Origin: DATKYQ01 sp964640665
GTDB taxonomy: Bacteria; Myxococcota; B64-G9
Assembly (NCBI GenBank): GCA_964640665.1
Contig: CAZXHT010000012.1
Span: 1-64,000, forward strand
Length of the DNA stretch: 64,000 nucleotides
Direction: 5' to 3'
This document shows, piece after piece, positions 16,890 to 24,512 of the stretch. The stretch's first letter is position 1. Each line of letters starts with the position of its first letter. Below the pieces are notes generated by a model. That model was not told where the DNA came from, searched no databases, and saw nothing but the letters and a program-made list of their open reading frames with translations. A program made the translations under genes and the position numbers.

Positions 16890-17603
16890 CTAGTTTCGGA
16901 TCTCCACCCCACCCATGAGCACCATGCCCTCAATGATCAGGCGTTGGCCGGCGGGTTCGTCGCTCTTGCGCGAGCGGCTCTTGTCCTCGAAGGATCCCAT
17001 GATTGGCGTTCCCCGGACGGTGACGCTCCAGTCGTCCGGAACCTTGAGATCCACCCCGCCCATGATGGCCAGGATTCTTATGACCGCCTCGGACTCTTTT
17101 ATCCGGGCGTCGCGCAGATCCAGTTGGCAGCCGCTCATGAAGCAGAAGATGTCTCCGCCTTCGAACTCCTTGGAGTCGATTTGGTCTTCCTTGCCGCCCA
17201 GGACCGTAAAGATGTCCACAACCGAGTCGGAGCGGCTGGTGCTTTTCCTTCTGCGGGCCCGGTACAATGACGATCCCAGTACGAATAGCCCGAATACGAT
17301 CAGAAGGGCCGGCCAGACCAATTCCCACCTCAAGGTCAGCACGTTGAGATAGTGCAGCTGTACCAGGGCACCAGCCCCGATCAGCATCAGGCCCCAGACC
17401 CGTCCGGGCGGATCCTCGCGGCCGAAGAGCTTGACGATTCCGATCGCGACCAGAATAAGCGGCCAGAAGGTCTTGATCTCGAAATCTCCCAGCACTCCCA
17501 GCTTGGACAACATCAGGAGCACTCCCAGGACGATCAATACACCGCCGATCAGCAACCCGCTGCGCCGCGAGTGCACCGCTGAACCCTGATTATGACATTT
17601 CAC
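16890..17603 (-). CDS. LiaF-like membrane protein, copy 2
   Basis: About 237 aa. Four hydrophobic segments lie in residues 15-125 (including L-L-I-G-G-V-L-I-V-L-G-V-L-L-M-L), followed by a beta-rich cytoplasmic domain with repeated G-G/M-G motifs (V-L-G-G-K-E-D, F-M-S-G-C, I-M-G-G-V-D, I-M-G-S-F-E-D, L-M-G-G-V-E-I-R-N). This matches the cell-wall-active antibiotic response (LiaF) C-terminal domain. In Firmicutes LiaF restrains a LiaS kinase. The GTG start at 17603 follows AAGGAGA; a longer frame starting at 17630 exists. It ends 3 nt before the kinase start. Confidence 0.8.
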   Translation of the reverse strand: MKCHNQGSAVHSRRSGLLIGGVLIVLGVLLMLSKLGVLGDFEIKTFWPLILVAIGIVKLFGREDPPGRVWGLMLIGAGALVQLHYLNVLTLRWELVWPALLIVFGLFVLGSSLYRARRRKSTSRSDSVVDIFTVLGGKEDQIDSKEFEGGDIFCFMSGCQLDLRDARIKESEAVIRILAIMGGVDLKVPDDWSVTVRGTPIMGSFEDKSRSRKSDEPAGQRLIIEGMVLMGGVEIRN

Positions 17604-17692
17604 GGATTTTTCTCCTTGTTGTACTTCCACCAGTATAGCGGCTGATCCGTGAAAGACCAGCCGCTATTCGGCCAAGCACCGATTTTCATCGG

Positions 17693-18430
17693 TCAGTTGC
17701 GAATTTCAACGCTTCCCAGTATGGCGATGGCCTGGATGATGAGCGTCTTTGGCTTCTCTACACCCTGCAGCGGCTCACGGGTGCGATCCTCGACAGAACC
17801 CAGAACCGGATTTCCTTGCACCACTACCCGCCAGTGGGCCGCCGCCCGGATCTCGACCGAGCCCATGACCGCCACGGCTTTCAACGTCGCCTCCTGACCC
17901 TTGATCTCGGCCTGGCTGAGATCGATCTCCTGGGAGCCCATCACCGCGGTTACCTCACCACCCTCGAACTCCTGGGAGTCGATCCGGTCTTCCTTGCTGC
18001 CCATCACGGCGGTTCCCAGCACCAGACCGCTCTGCCCGGTTGAGACCTGGTCCTGCCAACGCAGCGTAACGACCTTGTAGACCATCAGGATTCCGGCACC
18101 GATGATAGCCAACGGCCAGACCAGGCTCCAGCTTATGCTAAGGATGTTCAGGGTGCTCATCAGGGCCAGGCCGCCGATAACCGTAAATAGCAGACCACAA
18201 GCCCGGTGACCCTTTCGGAACAGGCTGAGCAGGCCGCCGACGATCAGCAAGAGCGGCCAGAAGTTCATGGCCCGATGGTTGCCAAGATGGCCCAGGTGTT
18301 GGAGCAGAAACAAGATTCCAAACAGCACCAGGGCCCCGCCCCAGAACAGGCCGTGACGGACCTGGTCCATTGGGGAGCGTTTCATGCAGCAGGGATGGTT
18401 GATACGGTTCAAGTGAGCCATGTGATTCAT
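17693..18430 (-). CDS. LiaF-like membrane protein, copy 1
   Basis: About 245 aa, a paralogue of the next gene: four hydrophobic segments (residues 25-130), then the beta-repeat domain with A-V-M-G-S-K-E-D, A-V-M-G-S-Q-E-I-D, A-V-M-G-S-V-E-I-R, P-V-L-G-S-V-E-D-R and I-L-G-S-V-E-I-R-N. Start 18430 follows GGAGGACGAA. The N-terminus has extra His/Asn/Cys-rich residues before the first membrane segment (N-H-P-C-C-M-K). It is first in the operon of two LiaF-like proteins, kinase and regulator, suggesting an envelope-stress system. Confidence 0.8.
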   Translation of the reverse strand: MNHMAHLNRINHPCCMKRSPMDQVRHGLFWGGALVLFGILFLLQHLGHLGNHRAMNFWPLLLIVGGLLSLFRKGHRACGLLFTVIGGLALMSTLNILSISWSLVWPLAIIGAGILMVYKVVTLRWQDQVSTGQSGLVLGTAVMGSKEDRIDSQEFEGGEVTAVMGSQEIDLSQAEIKGQEATLKAVAVMGSVEIRAAAHWRVVVQGNPVLGSVEDRTREPLQGVEKPKTLIIQAIAILGSVEIRN

Positions 18431-18807
18431 TTCGTCCTCCTTCACGGGTTTGAGAGCCATTCGCTCCGTCTGCTGCCAAAATAACAATCTGAAACCGAAA
18501 GGTCAGCAGGAGTTCGGTCAGTTCCGGGGGACCCTCGGTGAACTGCGCAGGGGAGGCGGTGAATGACCGTCCATGGCAAGTGAGATATTTGCTATTTTGT
18601 ACTTACTAAAATTGGTTCTGGAACTTGGACTGTACTCCGTCCCCGTTCTTCCCCTCAACAGGGCAAAAGAAATCCTTTGAGGAGCCAGGCTGTGCTATAG
18701 TCGGCATGTTTTGAAAAAACGCTGCTGGTCTCGCGACCCGTAACGATACTCATCCTGTGCTTCGGCACCGTACGGCGGGTCGGCACACTTTGCAACGGAG
18801 CGAAAGA
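18431..18807. other. Intergenic region with divergent start sites
   Basis: 377 bp without a supportable gene. It should hold the promoters for the minus-strand LiaF-like operon and the plus-strand Cys-rich lipoprotein gene. A copy of the 15-bp repeat lies at 18633-18647. A TATAGT box near 18700 is a possible -10 element but has no well-spaced -35. Confidence 0.6.
18633..18647 (+). repeat. 15-bp dispersed repeat, copy 2
   Basis: TACTCCGTCCCCGTT, identical to 15067-15081 and in the same orientation. The two copies bracket the LiaF/LytTR/LytS operon. No inverted partner or transposase is visible. Confidence 0.6.
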
Positions 18808-19512
18808 ATGAACCGCTATTTTCTTTTGTTGTCTCTAATTGTCTTGGCATTTCTCCTGACAGGTTGCGGCGCGGGGAATAGCGAGCCGTGTGAAGGTGGC
18901 TGTGAGCAGGGGGAATTCTGCGACGGAACTCAATGTGTTCCTTGCACGGCCGATCGCAATTGCGGTCCGAACTGCCTGGACTGCACCGTACAAAAGTCGA
19001 ACCGGACATGTGTCAGTGAGCAGTGCGGGTGTGGTACGGAAGCGGACTGCGAGTCAGGGCAGACCTGCGAAGACGGCACTTGCAGTGGCGTGTCCGTGAG
19101 TGACTTCATCGCCGGGGCCGACCACGATCCCTGTTATAACAACATCCCGGTTTGTCAGCAGACCGCCGGCTGTACCTTGGGCGAGAGCAAATACATCGAG
19201 GGTGATTTTCCCGGCTACACAAACTTCGTGGTCATCACGCCGGCCGACGCCACCATAGTCATCAAGATATTTTTCAAGACCCGCGAGCACCCGGGCGTGG
19301 ATACCAAGATCACCTGGTACGAGCCCGGTTGCCACGACTCGTACAACTACGAGAGCGGGGGCGAGGACATCTTCGCCGTGGCCGCCGGAGCCGACGGCGT
19401 CTTCACCAAGGAGCAGAAAATCAAGATTGAGGGGGATCACCTGATTGAGATCTACTCCGACGCCGGGACCCACTACTTTATACGAGTCGAGTTGCAGTTA
19501 CCGCATAATTGA
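18808..19512 (+). CDS. Cys-rich lipoprotein
   Basis: About 234 aa. The signal peptide ends in the lipobox L-L-T-G-C. The next 80 residues carry Cys-rich repeats (C-E-Q-G-E-F-C-D-G-T-Q-C-V-P-C and E-A-D-C-E-S-G-Q-T-C-E-D-G-T-C) like those in the ceramidase-like protein. The C-terminal 150 residues appear beta-rich and contain a few spaced cysteines; no family is recognised. Start 18808 follows GGAGCGAAAGA. It is convergent with the small antitoxin-like gene. Likely cell-surface; function unknown. Confidence 0.75.
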   Translation: MNRYFLLLSLIVLAFLLTGCGAGNSEPCEGGCEQGEFCDGTQCVPCTADRNCGPNCLDCTVQKSNRTCVSEQCGCGTEADCESGQTCEDGTCSGVSVSDFIAGADHDPCYNNIPVCQQTAGCTLGESKYIEGDFPGYTNFVVITPADATIVIKIFFKTREHPGVDTKITWYEPGCHDSYNYESGGEDIFAVAAGADGVFTKEQKIKIEGDHLIEIYSDAGTHYFIRVELQLPHN

Positions 19513-19525
19513 TTACTCAGATCCA

Positions 19526-19783
19526 TCAGTCGGAAAAGACCTCGTCAAAGGTATGCCACTCGGTGTTGCCGTCGCGGAGCCTGGCCTGGACATCCGCCAG
19601 AGCCTCGTGAAAAGCCGGGTGAGCGAGGATCTTCTCCGTGGTCTCGCCCTGTGCCCTGCGCTTCAAGCTGAGTAAGTACTGGGTGATCACCTCGGCGACC
19701 GTGGTGCGATTCTCCGCGGCGAAGAGCTTTGCAAAGTCCACGAGATCCTGGTCCAGGCTGATGTTGAGTCGGTTCTTTGCCAT
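19526..19783 (-). CDS. DUF6364-like ribbon-helix-helix antitoxin, apparently orphan
   Basis: 85 aa beginning M-A-K-N-R-L-N-I-S-L-D-Q-D-L-V-D-F-A-K, the pattern of DUF6364/CopG-like antitoxins, with a helical C-terminal half that would bind a toxin. In such pairs the toxin (often a PIN RNase) usually lies downstream. Here the gene ends 13 bp from a convergent lipoprotein gene, so no toxin follows on this strand; the upstream 149 bp also holds none. It is probably a solitary antitoxin or a DNA-binding regulator left from a lost pair. Confidence 0.7.
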   Translation of the reverse strand: MAKNRLNISLDQDLVDFAKLFAAENRTTVAEVITQYLLSLKRRAQGETTEKILAHPAFHEALADVQARLRDGNTEWHTFDEVFSD

Positions 19784-19932
19784 GGCGTCCTCCTTAGCAC
19801 ATCTGTTCCTACTATGCGCATATCGGGAACAGAAGTCACCCCCTCCGGTTCTTAAGCAAGTTAATTAGTTGAAACCGTACCCCTTTATGTGTTCTGCCTT
19901 TGTAAAAGCCGCAAGTCATATCGGAGAAAAAT

Positions 19933-22173
19933 GTGACCGAAGATCAAAAGGCCGAGGTCCGGAGCAAGTTTCCCGGGCTATTCTGGCTGGTTGTCATGTT
20001 CGAATTCTTCGAACGTGGCTCCTACTACGGAATGATGAGCGTTTTGTCGGTCTACATGGTCGACGTGCTGCAGTTCGCAAAGCAAGACGTCGGGCTGATC
20101 AAGGGCACCATTCAGCCGCTGTTGTATTTCTTGCCCATTCTGTCGGGTGCTCTGGCCGACCGTTTTGGTTACCGACGAATGCTGATGATTGCGTTTTCTT
20201 TGCTGGGGGGCGGCTATTTTCTGGTCAGCCAGAATACCGGCTACGCGGCCGTGTTTCTGTCGCTGGTTGTCATGGGTATCGGGGCCGGGACTTTCAAACC
20301 GATTATTTCCGGCACGATTGCGCGTTGCACCGATGAGAGCAATTCGACTATCGGTTTTGGAATATTCTACTGGTCGATCAATCTGGGAGCTTTTCTTTTT
20401 CCGCTGATCCTGGTGCCGTTTCTCAGAGATAACATCGGCTGGGAATGGGTAATCATCGCCTCGGCGATCGGTACCGGGGCAATGCTGCTGCCTACCATTT
20501 TTGTCTTCAAGGAACCTCCTAAACCCAAGGAGGACGACGCCAAAGAAAAAGCCAGTCTGCTGCAAACCTTGGCGAATGCCTTCGAGATTATCTACAGCCC
20601 GTTCATCTTGCTGCTGGCCTGGATGCGTCAATCTATCAGGGGTGTTGTTCTGGTATTGCTGATATTTGCGGTCTTTCTGGGTTATGGCGGCTGGAAGTTC
20701 AGCCAATCCGAAGGCGTCAATCACACCTTTGCAGCCCGGGTATATCCCACGGAGAACAGCAAACTGGTGGTATACGGCGAGCCGAACTTGTGCCGAGCGG
20801 AATTTTACAACTTCGAGTTCAAGTGCGACAAACCGGATATCGGCCCGGAGCAAATCGCCCGGCTGTATACCCAATACAATACCGGCCTTGTGTTGGCTGA
20901 GCTTCTAACGGTCAGGTGTTCCCGGCCATGGGCGGTGTTGTCCTTCTATAATCCCGACAGGTTGGATGAATACGCGACCGAGTTGGCCGGCTTCATGACT
21001 GAAGTCGGTTTTCTCGGGCCGGTGTCGATCAAGGACCTCGGCCGCTTTCGCGACGATGCCGTGCAAAAAACAATTCTAGAAGTCGAGTTCGACTCGACCG
21101 CCGGCGCCTTCGAAATCCAAGACCGCTCCAGCGGCCGGGTAGGCCTGGTAATTCGTGATTACAAGACTTACCAGAAAAACCGCACTGAACTTCAAAAACG
21201 GTTACAGTCCGACCCTCGGCTGGCCGCGCTCAAGATGAGCAAGATCGACGAACTGGCCGGGAAGGCCAACAAGCATCCTTTCTTGCTGGTCTTTGTGGGC
21301 CTGTTGTTATTATGCAGCTTGATCGTTCAGCGCCGGGCGGCGGCCTTTCAGGCGGCCGGCCTGACCGGAAAGCTGTCCTATGTATTTTTTACGCTTGCTT
21401 TTTTATACTTGCCGATCTGGTTGCTGCCCGGCCTGTCGCTGTTCGCCCGCGTTCTATGCAGCTTGTTGAGCTTGACGGTGCTGTCGTTGTACGCAATCGG
21501 CTACGACGAAATGAGCCGATTCAAAGATCACGTCAAGTTCCTGCTGATGATCATTATCTACTCGGGCTTCTGGGTGTTGTATTTCCAAATGTTCGATTCG
21601 GTCCTGTGGTACGTGCAAGCCTATGTCGATCCGACCAGCCTCAATCGGGCAGTCAATAGTGTCATTGCGGCAATCGGCTTCGACTTCACCTGGCGTTTCG
21701 ACGTCGAGATCGTCACGGTAATAAACGCCTTTACGATCATCCTCTTGCAGCTGGTTGTTTCGACGCTGGTCAAGAAAACCAAGGCTCTGCCGACCATGAT
21801 TGTCGGGATCGGCATGGGAACCATCGGCATGGCGATCCTGGCCATTTCGACAGGTATCTGGGTTTTCATGTTGGGAATAGTGATTTTCTCGATCGGCGAG
21901 ATGACCGCCCATCCGAAGTTCATCTCTTATGTAGGCCAGACAGCGCCCAAGTCGCGGGTGGCCATGTATATGGGCTATCTGTTTCTTTACGGTGTAATCG
22001 GCTCGAGCATCGGCAGTGTGGTCGGTGCCGATCTGTACGTCAAATTCGTCGACCAGATGAATCAGCCGCGCACCCTGTGGCTGATATTCACCGCCATCGG
22101 AGTGGTCACCATCATCGGCTTGCTGCTGTACAACGGGCTGGTTGCCACCAAAGAACCCAAATCGGAGACTTAG
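19933..22173 (+). CDS. POT-family peptide transporter (MFS) with a large insertion
   Basis: Proton-coupled oligopeptide symporter of 746 aa, much longer than the usual ~500. The N-terminal half has the family start F-E-F-F-E-R-G-S-Y-Y-G-M, then L-A-D-R-F-G-Y-R-R and G-T-F-K-P-I-I-S-G-T. Membrane helices run to about residue 255, then a polar stretch of about 185 residues (262-445) follows, after which helices resume (HPFLLVFVGLLLL, then F-S-I-G-E-M near the end). The GTG start follows GGAGAAAAAT. The inserted domain contains no recognised motif and could be a binding or gating domain. Confidence 0.82.
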   Translation: MTEDQKAEVRSKFPGLFWLVVMFEFFERGSYYGMMSVLSVYMVDVLQFAKQDVGLIKGTIQPLLYFLPILSGALADRFGYRRMLMIAFSLLGGGYFLVSQNTGYAAVFLSLVVMGIGAGTFKPIISGTIARCTDESNSTIGFGIFYWSINLGAFLFPLILVPFLRDNIGWEWVIIASAIGTGAMLLPTIFVFKEPPKPKEDDAKEKASLLQTLANAFEIIYSPFILLLAWMRQSIRGVVLVLLIFAVFLGYGGWKFSQSEGVNHTFAARVYPTENSKLVVYGEPNLCRAEFYNFEFKCDKPDIGPEQIARLYTQYNTGLVLAELLTVRCSRPWAVLSFYNPDRLDEYATELAGFMTEVGFLGPVSIKDLGRFRDDAVQKTILEVEFDSTAGAFEIQDRSSGRVGLVIRDYKTYQKNRTELQKRLQSDPRLAALKMSKIDELAGKANKHPFLLVFVGLLLLCSLIVQRRAAAFQAAGLTGKLSYVFFTLAFLYLPIWLLPGLSLFARVLCSLLSLTVLSLYAIGYDEMSRFKDHVKFLLMIIIYSGFWVLYFQMFDSVLWYVQAYVDPTSLNRAVNSVIAAIGFDFTWRFDVEIVTVINAFTIILLQLVVSTLVKKTKALPTMIVGIGMGTIGMAILAISTGIWVFMLGIVIFSIGEMTAHPKFISYVGQTAPKSRVAMYMGYLFLYGVIGSSIGSVVGADLYVKFVDQMNQPRTLWLIFTAIGVVTIIGLLLYNGLVATKEPKSET

Positions 22174-22174
22174 C

Positions 22175-22336
22175 CTATTCGCAGTACCAGCAACAGTTGA
22201 AATCGGGCGGGGTGCAGATGCCGTCGGCATCGTCGCCGGGAGTGTTGCAGCGGGAAAGGCCGACAACGAAGCAGTTCGAGTTGGCCTTGCATGCTTGCGT
22301 ACAGAGGCAAATCGGTGATGTGTCAGTTTTAGACCT
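22175..22336 (-). pseudogene. Fragment of a Cys-rich protein C-terminus
   Basis: The minus-strand frame read just past the tautomerase gene encodes S-K-T-D-T-S-P-I-C-L-C-T-Q-A-C-K and later N-C-F-V-V-G-L, ending C-W-Y-C-E stop. Cysteine density and spacing are protein-like and unlike typical shadow ORFs. The coding upstream is lost or out of frame with the tautomerase, so it may be a decayed tail of a Cys-rich secreted protein, or chance. Confidence 0.25.
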
Positions 22337-22341
22337 GCTAC

Positions 22342-22686
22342 CTAGAAGGTCTTGCCGTTGAAGCCGAACATCTTCCCTTCGAGATCCCTGAAGTCTATGT
22401 AAATCCGGTTCTGGGGAACCGAGAGTTCGGACTCCAGTAGCGTACACAGCTTTGCAGACAGGTCAGGACAGGTCTCCTTGGCCAGCCCGATACTGCCCAG
22501 CGAGACATAAGCCGTCGGTTCGTTCGTGCCCCCGAACAGGAGCGCCTTCTCGGCATCCAGGGCGACCATTACGTAGCTTTCGGGCTTTCCCAGCATGTCG
22601 GCGGCAGAGCCAGAGAATTTCTTGATGAATTCCTGTTTGTCTTCCCGGCCCAGCGGAACATTGGTTTCAACGCGAATGAAAGGCAT
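22342..22686 (-). CDS. MIF-family tautomerase
   Basis: 114 aa of the macrophage migration inhibitory factor / phenylpyruvate tautomerase family. The protein begins M-P-F-I-R-V-E-T-N, giving the catalytic amino-terminal proline after Met removal. A-Y-V-S-L-G-S-I-G near residue 64 and N-R-I-Y-I-D-F near the end match the family. The likely reaction is keto-enol tautomerisation of a phenylpyruvate-like substrate. The start is preceded by AAGGAGAACGCC. It lies between the POT transporter and an amidohydrolase gene. Confidence 0.88.
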   Translation of the reverse strand: MPFIRVETNVPLGREDKQEFIKKFSGSAADMLGKPESYVMVALDAEKALLFGGTNEPTAYVSLGSIGLAKETCPDLSAKLCTLLESELSVPQNRIYIDFRDLEGKMFGFNGKTF

Positions 22687-22743
22687 GGCGTTCTCCTTTG
22701 AAAATAGAGATGAAGATCATCAGAGCAGAATCGAGACAGTGAA

Positions 22744-24414
22744 TCAACGGTGATTTCGGCCTAACGCATTTCCGTACTCGCTCCCGCCGCGGTAGACGAC
22801 CCGCCCGCCGAGGATGGTCAGCATGACGCGGGTCTGCAATATCTGATCCTCGGGCACGCTCATGATGTCATGCGAGAGCACGATCATGTCGGCCAGCTTG
22901 CCGGGCTCCAGCGAGCCCTTGTCGTTCTCCTCGAACGCGGCGCGGGCGGCAGACAGCGTGCAGGCCCTTAGTGCTTCGAGACGCGTCAGGCGCTGCTGTG
23001 GAAAAAATAGATCACCTTCCCTGGTTCTGCGGGTAACCAGGGCATGGAAGCCGGCCACGGGATCCACATTTTCTACGGGCGCGTCGCTGCCGTTAGTCAG
23101 CAGGACGCCCGAGTCCAGCAGGCTGCGCCAGGCGTAGGCGCCTTCCCGTGCCCGTTTCTCTCCAAGACGTTTTCTCACCCAGGGGGCGTCCGAGACGCAG
23201 TGGACGCCCTGGATCGAGGCCGTGACGCCCAGGCGCGCGAAGCGGGGCACGTCAAGCGCTGACAGGTGCTGGGCGTGCTCGATGCGCCAGCGCAGATCCT
23301 TTGCCGCGGGTCGCTTAGAAAAGATGCGCTCGTAGAGGTCGAGCACCTCGCGGCAGGCCCGGTCGCCGATGGCGTGGGTGCATAGCTGAAAGCCATGCTC
23401 ATGTGCCAGCCTGGCTGTGCGGGCAATTTCTTCCAGCGGAGTCGTGTTCATGCCTCGGCTGGTCGGCAGATCGGTGTAAGGTTCGATCAACCAGGCGCCG
23501 TGGGTGCCGAGTGCGCCGTCGGCATGGCGCTTTATGGCCCTGACGGTCAGGTGTTTATTGCCGCCACTCACAATCCGGTAGAACTCGAGATTCTCCTCGA
23601 GCGCAGGGTTGTCCTCCGAGATCATCACCCACAGGCGCAGGCCGAGAAGATCTTTTTCGGCCAGGCGCTTGAAGAATTCGATTTCTTCGAAACTGGAACC
23701 TGCATCCTGAAAACTGGTGATTCCCTTCGAAAGGCACTCGCGTACGGCCAGTTTCGCGGCCCTTCTGTGATGGGAGTCGGACTCCTGCATGTTCAGGCTC
23801 CTCCGTGAAGCCTGGATGGCGCCAAATATCGCCTGCATGGCTTCTTCCCGGAAGATACCGTCGGCCGAGTCGACGCCGGCCGCCTCGATGGCCGCGGCGT
23901 TGGCTAGTCCCAGGTGACCGCTGGCATGCACCAGAAATACCGGGTTACGAGGAGCAGCTTCGTTCAGGCGCGGGTTACAGGGAATACCGTCGACGGAGGG
24001 CTGGGGAGTGCTTGCCCATCTTTCCTGGTGCCAACCGTGACCCCGGATCCACTCGCCGGGTTGCAGCCCGGCAGCCTCGCGGGCGACAAGTTCTGCGATT
24101 TCGTCGAAGTCACTGGCGCCTGCAAGGTCGAGTTGCATGAGCGACTCGCCCAGGCCCATGAAATGGCCGTGGCCCTCGATCAAGCCGGGAACAACCAGTC
24201 GCCCGGCAAGATCGATCACGTTTGTTGCGGGCCAGATATACTCTTCGATTTCGTCGCTGCCGCCCAGGGCGCTGATTCTGTCACCCCGCACGGCGAGCGC
24301 CTCGGCGGCCGGTCGCGCGGGGTCAAGAGTGATGATCACGCCGCCGCGCAGGACCAGATCAGCCCCGATCGATGACGAACTGGAACAGGCGCTTTCTGCC
24401 ATCGATGGTATCAT
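22744..24414 (-). CDS. Amidohydrolase family 3 (YtcJ-like) metal-dependent hydrolase
   Basis: About 556 aa. Family signs are V-P-G-L-I-E-G-H-G-H-F (metal-binding H-x-H near residue 80), T-H-A-I-G-D-R-A-C-R (metal-binding His) and N-G-S-D-A-P-V-E-N-V-D-P (conserved Asp), with a small beta-sandwich at both ends (L-V-L-R-G-G-V-I-I-T-L). The substrate is unknown; YtcJ-type enzymes hydrolyse amides. No strong ribosome site marks the start; ATG 24414 is chosen over ATG 24402 and GTG 24438 by convenience. It is divergent from the radical SAM gene. Confidence 0.85.
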   Translation of the reverse strand: MIPSMAESACSSSSSIGADLVLRGGVIITLDPARPAAEALAVRGDRISALGGSDEIEEYIWPATNVIDLAGRLVVPGLIEGHGHFMGLGESLMQLDLAGASDFDEIAELVAREAAGLQPGEWIRGHGWHQERWASTPQPSVDGIPCNPRLNEAAPRNPVFLVHASGHLGLANAAAIEAAGVDSADGIFREEAMQAIFGAIQASRRSLNMQESDSHHRRAAKLAVRECLSKGITSFQDAGSSFEEIEFFKRLAEKDLLGLRLWVMISEDNPALEENLEFYRIVSGGNKHLTVRAIKRHADGALGTHGAWLIEPYTDLPTSRGMNTTPLEEIARTARLAHEHGFQLCTHAIGDRACREVLDLYERIFSKRPAAKDLRWRIEHAQHLSALDVPRFARLGVTASIQGVHCVSDAPWVRKRLGEKRAREGAYAWRSLLDSGVLLTNGSDAPVENVDPVAGFHALVTRRTREGDLFFPQQRLTRLEALRACTLSAARAAFEENDKGSLEPGKLADMIVLSHDIMSVPEDQILQTRVMLTILGGRVVYRGGSEYGNALGRNHR

Positions 24415-24512
24415 AGCAAAAGACGCGCTTGATTCCACGGGCTTTGTAATATTGACAGCAGATTGCGGTCTTGGTAGTTTCGCCGAAAATCAGTTTGCGA
24501 GGCTCTGTGAAG

